From positions 1,178,001-1,242,000 of the forward strand of contig CM031552.1 of NCBI GenBank assembly GCA_018466975.1: a stretch of 64,000 nucleotides of DNA. The letters run 5' to 3'. This DNA comes from Sparassis latifolia. Its lineage: Eukaryota; Basidiomycota; Agaricomycetes; Polyporales; Sparassidaceae. Below are positions 24,265-37,764 of this stretch, piece by piece (within the stretch, counting starts at the first letter, position 1; the number at the start of each line of letters is the position of its first letter). The position numbers were made by a program, and so were the translations under genes. The notes below the pieces were generated by a model. The model was not told where the DNA came from and searched no databases. It was given only the letters and a program-made list of their open reading frames with translations.

Positions 24265-24682
24265 GGTGGGCAGAGGCGAAGAGGTGGACTTTAGAGAGTG
24301 TACTTGGCCGATCAGAGACTTCGACGCGTAGGCGCGTGACGCCCGCGTGACGGGACCGGGCCTTCGTGACCCGACGTGACGTTGTAAGTGAAATGTCACG
24401 CCACTACAAACGATTAGAAAGGACGGACGCGTGCCTGCCCTGAAGGGGATCGGATAAGGAATATCAGCACCGCTATCATCGCCCTTTGCCCAAGCCCCTC
24501 GTCGTTCCGCCCGTTCTCCAGGTGTGTTTGCTCGCCGCAGTCGACAGCGCGCAGTCGCTAACTCGCATCATTTTTACCACGCTGCGCAGTGCCCCCGCTT
24601 ATAAGCTCCCCGCGTAGCTCCGCCTCGTTTTCATCTTACTTAGTCTCACTCACAACCTTCCTTACGCTTATACTCTACAACC
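24265..24682. promoter_or_regulatory. Shared RPN10/ACT1 promoter with CGTGAC cluster and TATA-like box
   Basis: The 418 bp between the divergent start codons has CGTGAC at 24335, 24346, 24365 and 24375 and an inverted copy (GTCACG) at 24395. GACGTGACGTT also contains TGACG half sites of ATF/CREB-type factors. On the actin side TTATAAG lies at 24599-24605, 84 bp before the ATG, followed by a C/T-rich leader, a usual feature of strongly expressed fungal genes. Which factor binds is unknown. Confidence 0.45.
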
Positions 24683-26283
<1,601 letters not shown>

Positions 26284-26580
26284 GCGTCGGGAAGGTAAGA
26301 AGGTTTAATGAATCGCGATGTAGATATCTTTACGCTGGCCTGGTTCTCCAATGCACTGCTCGTTTTCATAACTGTATTTCCCCTGCAGTCTCTGCGGGTG
26401 TAGTTGGTCGATAGCGTGGATAGAACAATGGAGAATCATGACTACATATAATTTGCATACTTTGCGACGTCTGCCCGCAGAGATTCCCAAAAGTCCAATG
26501 CAGAATCGGCGTTTAAGATGTGACGTGCTATCTATTAGAGGTATACAGGGTAGAGTAACCAGGTCCTGGGCCTCGCGGGC
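26284..26580. other. Convergent 3' region of ACT1 and SEC14
   Basis: The 297 bp between the two stop codons hold the 3' untranslated regions. No further gene was seen. Confidence 0.6.
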
Positions 26581-27674
26581 TCACTGCGGATGCCATGGCC
26601 CCGCATCGCTGAGGGAGCAGCCGCCGGCGCATTCGCACATCCCACCAAACTCCCTTGGCAAATTCTCCGCTGGAATCTGCGCGAGGAGCTTGTCCTGATA
26701 GGCCGCACCTATAATAGAAATCTTATTCACGGTGACCTCGTCGAGCCAAGGCTTGATGAACGTCCAGACGGTGGAAAATGCCCAGGGCGCGTTGATGATG
26801 TAGAACTTGCCCATCGTCTCCGGGTAGCGATCCTGGCCGATGGACGCGGCGGACATGAGGTAGTCCTTGACGCGGTAGTAGTTGGACAGAGACACGTTCT
26901 GGAGGTCGAGGATCGTGCACGACGTCTCAACGGGGTGGCCGATCGCTTTGGAGCACGCGGGCAGCCGCTCTTTGAGCATCTTCTCGTACTCGTACACCAA
27001 CCGCTGCAGCTGCCGTTCTGGCGTCGTGATCGCGTACAGCGCCTTCATATCGAGCAGCCCTAACCGCTCGACATACACCGGCCGCCCCTCCTGTGTACAC
27101 CGTCGTCCGTCCATCAGTCAGCCAGTCCCCTCACGGTAAAGCGGACACACCTTGTCCATTTTGTGATAATATTGGGGGTAGTATTTATCCACCTCCGCGA
27201 TCTCCGGGAAATCAAAGTTGCTAACGGGCGGGAGGGGCGAGGACTCAGTTCAGCGTACAAGAATGAGAGCGCGGCAGGCGCGCTCACCTGTAAATCTCAT
27301 CTACGCCAAAGTCCTTCCGCCACTCCTCGCACGCGATGATCATCGCCTTCGCCTTCGCCAGGTCAAACTTGCGCGCGCGCAAGAATCTGGGCGGGGCGAA
27401 GCAGGGGCTCAGTATGTACAAATGGTCGTCACTGCGGGCGCGGACGCACAGCCCCTTGCGCGATGGCGCACCAATTGACGCACCTAAGCAGCATGGCATC
27501 GTTCATCCTTTCTGGCACAAATACGCCCTCATCTTGGAGCTCCTTGCGGAACTTGTCGAGTATGTGCTGTTGGCCTACGGTGAGATTACCGAGGCGACCT
27601 GGGAGGGGTCTGTAGTCGGGGTCTGTGACGCCGTCGGGCATGGGGCTCGCGCTGGCTTGCTGTACGAATTCCAT
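26581..27674 (-). CDS. SEC14: SEC14-type phosphatidylinositol/phosphatidylcholine transfer protein (289 aa)
   Basis: Exons: 27674-27484, 27386-27288, 27220-27151, 27090-26581. Introns are 97, 67 and 60 nt and phases agree. The N-terminal CRAL-TRIO-N helices include [20 protein letters not shown], followed by [20 protein letters not shown]. The lipid-binding domain follows, with [20 protein letters not shown] and [16 protein letters not shown], and the end [12 protein letters not shown] is typical of Sec14. Length compares with 304 aa in yeast. Sec14 couples phospholipid exchange to PI4P production at the trans-Golgi and is needed for secretion. The chosen ATG (MEFVQQ) gives the usual N-terminus; an in-frame extension upstream has no conservation that I can see. 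Confidence 0.92.
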
Positions 27675-28067
27675 CGTGTGTTGCTGGAGGGTGAGGAGGC
27701 TAGTGCTGGCAGAAAAGAGGAGATGGGTGAGTGGAGGCAGGTAGGTGGCTGGCCTGGCTGGCCGTGCGGCACACGAGCGCTCGGAAGGAACTCCCGCGTG
27801 TCTGATAGACTTCGTACGCGTCACTACATTTGTATTTTTTATTCAGAATACACACAGCTGCAATGTTACATGCCCGATCTGCAAGTTGAGTCGCAGTACA
27901 TACACGGGCAACTCTGTCTACGTCGTGGACAGCATCCACAGGGGAAGGAGGGACGGAAGTTGGTTAGTGGGGGGGGCAGGGTCAGCGCAGGTTGAAATGC
28001 AGGTGGTGATACAATGGTTGCAAAATAGTAGGAGAGATAGATGAGAATACCACAGATCCCAGAATAT
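27675..28067. other. SEC14 upstream / EMG1 downstream spacer
   Basis: This 393 bp spacer lies between two minus-strand genes. It should hold the SEC14 promoter and the EMG1 3' end. No clear TATA box or other gene was seen. Confidence 0.5.
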
Positions 28068-29522
28068 TCAAACAATGTCCCATAGCTCCTCGAGGGCACA
28101 GCAGAACTGCCAATCATGCGTCAGAACGAGGACAGACTCCCGATAAAGGCAGACGACTGACCTTGCCACACGCGACGGATGCGCTGAGTGGATAGTTGCT
28201 GATACCGATCTTTTCGTCCACGATGCCGTCCGCGAAGTCGTCCTTCCCTCGCGCCATAGCGCCCACAAAGACAGCAATTGAATGTGTCTCGGGCAGTGTC
28301 GGTAGGTACTTGGACAATCGTATCGTTGGAGAATCACCAGACAGCGCTACAGTCCACAAAACAAGTCAGCATTCACATACCAACGAGGTCGAGCAGAAGT
28401 AGCCACATACTCAATTTAATTGTGTTCACCGGTAGATGATCAGTGACTGGGTTCTGCATAAATATCAGTACACGGACTCGTCGTGGTGAACAATGTAAAC
28501 AAACCTTGATGACCTTCAAGAGCTTCTCCGGCCCATTGACGCCTCGAATCGACAGCTTGTGCAGTAGTTGGACTGCGCATTGCCAGACGGTCAGAGAGGG
28601 ACATCATCGAGCGGAGCGCTTAAACGCACCCATCAACCCACTGAATCGCTTAAACGTTCGTGGGATGCGCACATGAGGATTGACCTCAATAAGAACGCCT
28701 TTTGCGGTGTGGATGTAGACCTGCAGAAGACCGGCCTTGTTCAGAGGCGAGTCTAGCAGCGTCAACAGGCACTGCGGGCAATTAGCGACACGGGCGATTA
28801 GCGACACTGAAGACGCATATATTAGCTTCACATACCTGATGAGTGATATCCGGGCGTGCATCCGCAATGTCCCTCCCAGTCTTGGCAAGAATGCCCTGAT
28901 GATCGTCGCAGTTCAAAAGGGCATACTTGGCGTCGCCTTCCCTTCCACCTTTTCCCTTTCCTCCACTGCTGACGCGGTATGCTTCCAAGCACGCCTGCTC
29001 CAAGACAACAAAGAGCCTCCGCTGGCTGGACGCGGCGCCGCTCCTGGGTACATGCGCCTGGACAGGCAGCATGTGCGGGTTCGCGGGTGTGGGGAAAGGA
29101 TAGTGCGAGCCGTTGTTCATGATCTTGCGGGCCTTGGACGTCGGAAGAGGCTTTGTAGGGCGTTCGGGCTGCACGAGATTGCTTTTGGCGGGAGAGAGGA
29201 TGTTGGTGTGAACGGAAGACGCGTCGGGCGGAGGGCCCCGGGCGTCGCCGTCAGCGGCACCGTCAATTTGCATGGCCTCCTTTTCCGACTCCGACGTTAC
29301 AACAGCGTCGTCGTCGTCGCCGCCGTTGTCACCGCCGTTGTCGTTGTCGTCTTCGTGCCTACGCCGCCGCCGCCGCTCGTGGGGCGGGGTGGACTTGGGG
29401 CGGGTGGGCACGTCGGATGCAGATGCCATGAACCTCTCGACGACGCTGGTGGGCGGAGGGAGGATGTTGCCCGAGTGACGACGACGACGAGCGAGGACGG
29501 GCTGGTCGTTGACGTCGGACAT
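28068..29522 (-). CDS. EMG1: Ribosomal RNA pseudouridine N1-methyltransferase EMG1/NEP1 (387 aa)
   Basis: Exons: 29522-28836, 28771-28630, 28572-28505, 28453-28411, 28346-28162, 28106-28068. Introns are 64, 57, 51, 64 and 55 nt. The SPOUT-class domain starts near residue 175 with [15 protein letters not shown] and continues [38 protein letters not shown] sequence and [18 protein letters not shown]. Then come the cofactor-binding [13 protein letters not shown] and the end [12 protein letters not shown]. The enzyme methylates the hypermodified pseudouridine of 18S rRNA and is needed for 40S assembly in the nucleolus. The first 170 residues are an extra low-complexity region (Arg run, Asp/Gly/Asn run) encoded in part by GTC/GCC-type trinucleotide repeats near 29308-29365. 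Yeast Nep1 is only about 250 aa, so this extension is unusual. The methyltransferase call is firm. Confidence 0.94.
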
Positions 29523-29873
29523 GATGGTGGTGGGAGAGAGGAGGACAGGGTACTTTGTGCGGGAGGTACAAATTTTATAACAGAGTGGATACACGCCAGA
29601 AGCGCTCGAGGGATAGATATTATCTAGTCGTACAATGTCCCATGGCCAGGCTCCTCATCATCCCGCATATCAGCTCCCAAGTTATCTCTCTGATATCATA
29701 CACTGCGCAGCTCTCTTGGAGGACCTTCCCAGCCATCCTTCCTAGTCATCTACATCATGAGAACGAGAAGCGTGGCAGATTCCCCGGCAGCGGAGCGCTC
29801 GCTTCTTCAGGAGCAGTATCTACCACGCCAGTTGCGTGAATATCCTCACACACTGGGGAGCATCAAAACCATC

Positions 29874-30975
29874 TCACCTTCTCTCACCGAAGTCGCCAAG
29901 CCCGGGGACGATGTACGCCTTCTCATTCAGCCCTTCATCAATCCACCCGGTGATCTGGTACCACACTGATCAGTCCGCAAATCACTTGGGATTTACCATC
30001 ACTCACCACGCGCAGCGTCGGATATCTCGTGCAGAACGCCCGCAGGCCCTCGGGCGACGCGATCTGCATGTCCTCAGCTTTGTAGTGTTTATCGCTAGAA
30101 CGAATATGCCGTGCGTACCAGGTTAATGAATATTATGCGTTCTTCTGGCACACCCTGCTCCATGATCACTTCCACCGCCTTCATGGCCGACCCTCCGGTA
30201 GCTGCATTCGGCCAGGGACAACACCGATCAGAGCTCGTACAGAGGAATAGACCGATTGCGCAACGCACCGAGCATGGGATCCAGCAGTAGTACGTACCGC
30301 TGCTTGATATCTTGCGGAAGCTGGAGAACCAGCGGATGAGCAGCAGTATCTCCACGGCATCGTGAACGTGTCCAGACCTTAGAATAGAACAGCTTTGGCT
30401 GCGCCGTCTCCTCATCCTGTGCGGCCGCCGGCGCATTAAGCTTCTGAGAGACACGTCAAGCAACGGGACCGCGCACCCTCTGAATTAAGATCTTGCCAAT
30501 CCGGACGCTCCTGCACACCTCCCTCAGGCCGGCTTCCATTGCCTGCAGTTCAGCGACCAAATAAAAATTACACCAGGTCATACACGATCCCCGGAAGCAC
30601 ACGCACCTCTCCAGCGCGCAGAATAGACACGCCGCATATTTTGCCTTCGAACCCGACGCCTTCGTACGTCGCACCCTGTTCAGCGCAAGCCGAAGCGGCG
30701 CCGCCTTACGATCACCGAGCATGGGAGCGGACCGAAGCACTACTGACCGTGGGCGTCTCGACGGTCTTGGGAATGACCGGGAGGTGGTTCAGACCTTCCT
30801 CGACGAGGAGGCGGATGATGCGATCCGAGTAGAAGAGGAAGTCGCCGCGGCTCGTCGTCTTGTCGCGGATGATAGTGTAAAGCGCCTCGAGCTGGGCGGT
30901 CTGGGGGAGCGTGAAGACCGACGGCGGCAGCGAGGCGGGCGTTGTCTGCGATGTGTGCGCGTGCTGGACGACCAT
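29874..30975 (-). CDS. FUR1: Uracil phosphoribosyltransferase (224 aa, eight exons)
   Basis: Exons: 30975-30748, 30675-30607, 30542-30477, 30416-30378, 30320-30269, 30201-30119, 30063-30007, 29954-29874. Introns are 52-72 nt and all joins keep frame. Conserved blocks are [47 protein letters not shown], the phosphoribosyl-pyrophosphate loop [26 protein letters not shown], and the uracil-binding C-terminus [20 protein letters not shown]. The enzyme makes UMP from uracil in the pyrimidine salvage pathway and also activates 5-fluorouracil. Intron 4 uses the weak donor GTCTGG. Both neighbours are on the same strand. The stretch 29523-29873 is the EMG1 promoter side. The identification is firm. Confidence 0.95.
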
Positions 30976-31405
30976 TTCTGCGTCGTGCGATTTATTGGAA
31001 GGAGACGGTGCGAGAGGGGATCGTCGTTATCAACAAAGTTGGACCGCGCAGCTGGAGCGGATCCAAACCCTCTTGTGTTCTTCGCGGAGACTTTTCAGTC
31101 TACCTCGAACATACGTTGTCGGTTATCTCGAGTTAGAGACCAGAAATCTCCTCGACGTTGAAAGTATATATCCTTGCATGCCTTTCGTGCAAGCCCGAGG
31201 GAAGTGCATTTCTGGTCGCACGACCACGAGATCTCGCCTTCCTGACACTGCGCTGCACTCCTCGATGCATTGCGATGTCTTCCCCCCGACATCAACTGGT
31301 ATGTAATACAAAACCCCCAGGACGACAACAGTGGCAATCCCTCGCGGTGCCAATAATGTCTTTTGGAAAGTGCTGCAACCCGGCATGCAAGACAGTGCCC
31401 GACCT
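30976..31405. other. FUR1 upstream / CCT2 downstream spacer
   Basis: This 430 bp spacer lies between two minus-strand genes. No separate gene is supported; open frames on the plus strand here are antisense to the ends of the neighbours. Confidence 0.5.
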
Positions 31406-33776
31406 CTATACCGCTTCCCGTTTTCGTGGTGTCGCACGCAGTATATCGTCCACCCTGCAACCGTGTCAATAAACCATGCCGACCGACAAGGAGATAGTAC
31501 ATACCGAAGGATCATCTCTGCCGCCTCGCTGGCGCTGAGGATCACCTGGCGTTTGAGCTTGTAACTCTCTGTGACGCCTAGCTTCTGCATTGACCCGATC
31601 GTGCCCTCATTCATGTCTGCACCACACCAGAGCACATTAGCAACACCCAACAGAGCACGGAACAAACACAGCACTTACCCAGTCCCGCGTCAGATTGCCC
31701 TTCATAGTGCGCCGCCCGCAGCCGCGTCACCAAATCCGACGAGTCGAAGCCGGCATTATCAGCGAGGATGATGGGAATCTGGCGCAGCGCACGGCTGAAC
31801 GCCTCCGCTGCGATCGCCTTCTTCCCCGTAACCTTGCGTGCCTCCTCCTCGACCGCGCAGCTCATCAGCATCTCGGAGCAGCCTCCCCCAAGCACGACCC
31901 GCGTTTCCTTCACCGTCTGCGAGAGCACGGAGAGCGCGTCGTGCAGTGAGCGCTCGGCCTCGTCCACCATCTGTGACGTTGACCCGCGCAGCACCACCGT
32001 GCATGCCTCACCTGCCGCTACGCCGGAGAACTTGATGAGCTGCAAGTTAACACAAACAGTGATCAGGACACTCTCATTTTTATGCACGTCGTTTGACGTA
32101 TGCAGGACTGACCTTATCCTCGCCAATCATGATCTCCTCAATCAGCTCACAGCGTCCGAGCTTCACCTTGTCTGGGTGGTCGAACGTGCTCGCTATCTCA
32201 CCACCAGTGACGAGTGACAGGCGCTCGACACCCTCGAAGTCGGCATGCTCGATAGTGAGAATGCCCTTCTCCGCCAATAGAGACTCGGGGTAGTTGTAGA
32301 TCAGCTGCCGGTTAACGAAGCAGTTGATGCCGTGTGTCGCGATAGCCTCCACCTTCGCCTTCATCTTCTCCTGTAACCGGCGTCCTAGGCTTTAGAGAGA
32401 CATGCACCAGGGTAAAGTAAAAGCAAAGCGCACCCGCTCCGCACGCTCGAGCTCCGCCAGCTTCCCCGTGCTGTCCACTTTAACACGTGCACCGAACACC
32501 TTGATCTTGTCCGTGTCCATCGCTGCCCACACAAACTATCAGATCGCGCCCTCGCCACAGAAGGATCCGTTACTCACATGTATTCGCGATGAGAATCTTC
32601 GCATTCTCCAGCCGCTTGGGACAATTGATGCCGATGGTCTTATCGAGGATGAAGCCTGTGTTCATGGCGTCAAGCTGAGCTTCCCTGGGGTATGGTGAGA
32701 GAGATCGTACCTTCGTCGAGATACGAATCTGTGAGCTTTTCGCCGACCTTCTTGATAACTTGGATATGGTCAAGATCCGTCGAGCCCTGACAGCATTCGG
32801 CCGTTAGACACAACCGTCCGCAAAGTTAGCGCTAGTAGCTCGCCTTTAGACGCAGGACAGCATCTACTGCTAGGTTCGCGAAGTAGTCCTTGTCCTGAGC
32901 GAGCACTTTCGATGACAGTGTTGTCCTTGCAATGTTGAACAGGTCTTGTCTAAACTGGGACGGGTCGGTGCTACATCATCTCCAATGAGCCTCAGCACTG
33001 AATTTTACACAGAAAAATCCCTATTGTCGGAGGTAAAATCACGATTCCGCGAGCGTAATTTGGACCATATAGATCCGCTCGCACGCAGGTTAAACGTTCC
33101 CTGCGAACTCGCTGCAGCTACATACCACCGCAACTCATGCATTTTTGAAACCCACCAAATCTGTTCCCCGTCCAGTTATTCACGAAGGGGGACACTGCAC
33201 ATGTGCAGTATGTACACGCGACTTTGACTGTAGCTCAATCGTGGATCATCCGCGCCACCGACAGGCATTGCGCGGTTGAAATCCAAAACATGGTGCTCAC
33301 CTGTGATCGACCGCTGACTTCTCCAGTGCCTTCAGCGCTACCGCACTCGCGATCCGGAATCCTTCCACAATCGTCTGCGGATGTATTTTCTGGGCAATGA
33401 GCTTTTCCGCCTCACGTAGCAGCTCCGCCGCGAGAACGCAGACGCTGGTCGTGCCGTCGCCGACCTCGTCGTCCTGCACCTTGGAGATGTTAACGAGAAT
33501 TTTGGCGGCGGCATTGTCGAGCTGGATGGCCTTCAGGATGGTGGCGCCATCGTTTGTCACGTTGATATCTCCCGTAGATGCGGACTGCAGGATCTTGTTC
33601 ATGCCTTTGGGCCCGAGAGTGGATTTGACGAGATCGCCGAGCGCGAGCGCGCCGACGAAGGAAGAGAGACGCGCATTTTCTGCCTTCTCCTCTGTTGCCT
33701 GAAGCGAGAGTGTGAATATGTCCGCCGTAGGATTGCGAACTGAACGTACCTCTGCACCAAAAATGTTCATGGACAT
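31406..33776 (-). CDS. CCT2: Cytosolic chaperonin TRiC/CCT subunit beta (524 aa, ten exons)
   Basis: Exons: 33776-33750, 33698-33301, 32970-32844, 32786-32711, 32655-32578, 32522-32434, 32370-32113, 32039-31679, 31616-31505, 31454-31406. Frame and phase hold across all joins. Chaperonin landmarks are [45 protein letters not shown] (ATP hydrolysis), the apical domain with [36 protein letters not shown], the GGGCSEMLM block and the end [16 protein letters not shown]. The beta assignment rests on the match to human and yeast CCT2 along the whole length. TRiC folds actin and tubulin. Two splice oddities occur: intron 3 has a GC donor (AAAG|GCGAGC at 32843) and intron 2 is 330 nt, against 50-73 nt elsewhere. 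A 5' untranslated intron is likely upstream (GTACTG donor near 33864, CACAG acceptor just before the ATG). Confidence 0.95.
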
Positions 33777-34369
33777 GTTTCCTGTGGAAGATGGAAAGTA
33801 GAAGGCTGCAGCTTTCTGACCGAGATCGGTCGGTCCGCGAATGGGCTGAGTTTGAAGTCAGTACCTCATTGGGGAGATACACATTCCCCATATGGGCGAC
33901 AGGGAGGCTCGCACTCATTAACCACCAGAATTCTAACCAGTACTTTCTCAGGACCGGTACTGTAGCAGATTATGACATGTGTGGATGATACCAGTACATA
34001 CCTCACGGCTCCTGCTGTCGAGGCACGAGTACTTAAGGTCATTGGCCAAATTGTACACGATTAAGTATCTGACCGGCGTTCCACCTGGAATCTTAGTATT
34101 GTATGCCAATGTTTAGAGCATACTCGTCCCGCCGGTCTGTTTTGAGATGGAGAGTCAGCCGGCGGGAGCAAAGCAGGTATAAGTACCGAGACCCTATTCT
34201 AGGGCTATAAACGATACCCCTTCAATCGACTGTCGATTATCGACACCGCATACCGCACCGTACGCTCTCTGCCGCTGGCCATCATCACCCTGCTCTCCTT
34301 CTGCTTTCATCTCTGTTCTCTCCGTGCTGGCGCTCTAGTTGTATTTTGAAAGTACTGTGTCCCCACACC
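33777..34369. promoter_or_regulatory. Divergent promoter between CCT2 and the O-mannosyltransferase gene
   Basis: The 593 bp between the two start codons contain CATTGGCCA (CCAAT box in reverse, near 34042), a TATAAA at 34206-34211 on the mannosyltransferase side, 164 bp before its ATG, and a C/T-rich leader after about 34260. On the CCT2 side an intron in the leader is likely. No other gene was seen. Confidence 0.4.
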
Positions 34370-37300
34370 ATGTCGGTAAGGGTCAGACGGGCCGCTTCTC
34401 CACCCCCCGGCCTTCCTCATGCTACCCCGCGATTCCCTCACCCGCGCAGCGAACATCTTGACGCCGATGAGCGAAGAGAAGCTGCTTCGCGGGGATTCGT
34501 ACCTTCACGCAAGGCTCACTCGTCTGGGGGTGTCAACCTCACTGCTGCGGAGTGGAAACTGCTCGCCGTCATTACCATTGTTGCAATGGTCGTCCGCCTC
34601 TTCCGCATATCCAAGCCGGATAGTGTCGTGTATGTCGTCTATACCATTCTCTAACTTCGCGCCCTCATCCCTCCAAGTTTCGACGAGGTCCACTTCGGAA
34701 GGTTCGCCGCTAAATACATCAAATCGCAGTACTTCGTCGATGTCCATCCTCCACTCGCCAAGCTACTCATCACACTAGCTGGATTTATCTTTGGCTTTGA
34801 CGGCAATTTTGACTTCAAGGACATTGGCAAGTGAGTGTATGCATTATCTTCCGGTAAACACGTGCTATACAATATCATAGGCCATACGAGCACACACCGT
34901 ATGTCGCGATGCGTCTCGTTCCAGGACTCCTTGGCGTGGCCACCGTACCACTCTCGTATCTGACTCTCCGCGCTCTCGATTGCCGCGCAACGACAGCGCT
35001 CCTCGCCTCGCTCTTCATCACCTTTGAGAACGGCCTAATCACCCAGTCCAGGCACATCCTCCTTGACTCCCCGCTCATCTTCTTCACCGCACTCACGGTA
35101 TTTCTCTGGACGGGCTTCTGCAACGAAGACAAGCACGAGCCGTTCACCGACCGCTGGTGGACCTGGCTCACACTTTCCGGCCTCTCGCTCGGAGCCGTTG
35201 TCAGCTGCAAGTGGGTCGGGCTCTTCACCATCGCGACGGTCGGACTAGGCACTCTGAAGCAGCTCTGGTTACTCCTCGGTGACCTGCGCGTCACGCCGAA
35301 ACAATTCTTCAGACACTTCGCGGCGAGGGCGCTCTGCCTGATCGCCGTACCTGTTCTGTTCTACATGTTCATGTTCTGGATACATTTCCTGATCTTGCAG
35401 AACCCCGGTGACGGTGATGGTTTCATGAGCTCCGAGTTCCAGCATACCCTCAACGGCCGTGGAATGGCAGACACGTTCGCAGGTGAGTTATTACCGTTGT
35501 AGATGACTCGTCTATATCGACTTGAATTGTAGACATCGGTGTTGGATCCACCGTCACCATTCGGCACGTCAACACGCAGGGTGGATATCTACACTCTCAT
35601 GCTCACGTGTATCCAGGAGGAAGCAAGCGTAAGGACAACTCTTTCCTTGCGCGCGCGTTTATTCCAACTGCATTATATAGAACAACAGGTCACGTTGTAC
35701 CCGCACCGCGACCAGAACAACGACTGGCTTTTGCTCAACGCGACCGCGGAAGCCGACCCAGTCTTCGATTGGCAAAACGAGCCCCTGCACTACATCACGC
35801 CAGGCATGCGAATCAAGCTGCGACACCTGAGCACGGACAAAGCACTGCACTCGCACGACTTTCGCCCGCCCGTGTCCGATGTCGACTTCCAGAACGAGGT
35901 TTCCGCGTACGGTATGGCGGGCTTCGCGGGCGACGCCAACGACGACTGGTTCCTCGAGATCGAGAAGGGCGACCGCCGGGACAAGGAGTCGGGCAAGCGC
36001 GTAAGGACGCTGCGTACGCAGTTCAGGCTCAGGCACGCGATGACGGGGTGCTACCTCTTCTCGCACAAGGTAAAGTTGCCCGAGTGGGGCTTCGAGCAGC
36101 AGGAAGTTACTTGCAATAAGAACGCCGTCAAGCCCAATTCCCTATGGGTCATCGAGACGGCCGCACACCCCCAGCGTTAGTCCCAGTAACGATCAGTATG
36201 ACTGTACTAACGGATTTGCGTCCTGTGCAGTCCCTGCGAATGCGCCCAAGGTCAACTACCGCTTGCCCGGCTTCGTCTCTAAGTTCGTGGAATTGCAGCA
36301 GGTGATGTGGATGACGAACGCCGGTCTGACTGACCGCCATATGTTCGACTCGCGCCCTGATGCATGGCCCCGTTTACGTCGTGGCATCGTGAGTTCTCTT
36401 CCTTTTATATTTTTCGACACCATTTCTCAATTGTTATCCTAGAATTTTTGGGTGAAGGACCATCGTCAAATTTACCTACTAGGCAATCCGATGGTTTGGT
36501 GGCTCAGCACCGCGGCCGTAATTGGCTACGCGGCAGTGCGCGGCTTCCTTATCTTGCGCGCGAAGCGAGGTTTCAAAGATTTCGAGAATAGTAAGTCCCA
36601 ACGTAGGTAATATTCAATCGCATCTCACGGCGCTGCAGCAAAAGTCGTCAAATACGACACACTGTGCGGATTCCTCTTCGTCGGGTGGTTCCTGCACTAC
36701 TTCCCGTTTTACCTCATGGGCCGCCAGCTCTTCCTCCACCACTACTTCCCGGCGCTTTACTTCGCGATTCTACTGTCATGTGTCGTCTTCGATCTGGTCA
36801 CGTCGGCTCTGCGGCCCAAGATCCGGCTGCAGATTGCGGCGGTGTTGCTGATCATCGCGATCTGGAATTTCGTATACTTCAGCCCTCTGGCGTATGGCAA
36901 CTCGTGGACGAAGGCGAAGTGCCATAGTGCGCAGTGGATGAAGACGTGGGACTTTGCGTGGTAGGTCACCCTATGAAGTCTCGTGCCGTTGTCATCTGAT
37001 CAGTTCTTTTCCAGCGAGGAATTTTACGACAATGTGAGTTTGCAAATTGCATTCCTAGGTGGTCATCGCTCTGACTACCCCTTCGTCTGCATCCACAGTA
37101 CTCGCAATACGACAGCCTCATCGCCGCCACACCACAAAAATCTCAAGCCTCCGCTGCGACCATCGGTGGCGAGCCCGGCGGCCGCGCAGCGGTCGTCGTA
37201 GAGAACAATGTGGAGCCGAATGTAGAAGCAGCCGGAGCAGACTCCGCGGATACCACCGTCGCCGTCGGACAGGCTGAGCCAGGGCGGGACATCTTCGCAG

Positions 37301-37647
37301 GGGTACCACACGAAGACCTAAAAAGCCAGCCACACGTGCGCCCCGCTGCAGAGGAGGTCGTTTCTGAAGAGAAGGAGATCAGCTCTGTCATCGGGCAGGA
37401 ACCCACCACGGCACTCGAAGCTGAGACCGCGGAAGAATCCCCCGAGCTCGTCGCGGGCGACCATTACGCAGAAGACGCACCGCTTGTTGGTGACGTGCCC
37501 ACGCCTGAGGAGGTCGCTGGGGAACCGGAGCCAGCCCATCGCGGAGCGGAGGACGGGAAGACGCAAGGCGCTCTGCTCGAAGACGAGGCTGAGGCTGAGC
37601 GTGCCCGGGTCGAGCTATTCCCTGATGAGGCAGAGGCGGAGGCATAG
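34370..37647 (+). CDS. Dolichyl-phosphate-mannose protein O-mannosyltransferase, PMT family (933 aa)
   Basis: Exons: 34370-34629, 34678-34830, 34881-35482, 35533-35628, 35681-36175, 36231-36388, 36443-36590, 36639-36960, 37015-37033, 37099-37647. Introns are 48-65 nt; intron 5 has a perfect TACTAAC branch site. This ER membrane enzyme transfers mannose from dolichol phosphate to Ser/Thr. Seen: first transmembrane helix WKLLAVITIVAMVVRLF, catalytic FDEVHFGRFAAKYI and DVHPPLAKLL, several membrane helices, the lumenal MIR domains (GGYLHSHAHVYPGGSK, QQQVTLYPHRDQNNDW) and a C-terminal bundle of helices. FDEVHFG plus HPPLAK argues against the PMT2 subfamily, which has WDEAHFG. I lean to the PMT1 type but cannot exclude PMT4. 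The last exon adds about 180 acidic Glu/Ala-rich residues not typical of the family. Exon 9 is only 19 nt. Confidence 0.92.
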
Positions 37648-37764
37648 GGCGTGTATGTGTATCTATTGGTGGCATATGTTTTGTCGGGATCTCGCATAAT
37701 CCACTACTTGCATTCAACGTCCAGCGCGAGATAGTGGTATAATTTGCATGGTGATCTCAAGCTA

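Noticed and set aside
28737..29627. 296-aa plus-strand open frame opposite EMG1
   Set aside because: It is antisense to the EMG1 first exon and its composition follows the trinucleotide repeats and GC-rich codons of that gene.
33865..33918. ATG at 33918 as the start of CCT2
   Set aside because: Splicing to the exon at 33776 puts the chaperonin out of frame; it is more likely a leader exon.
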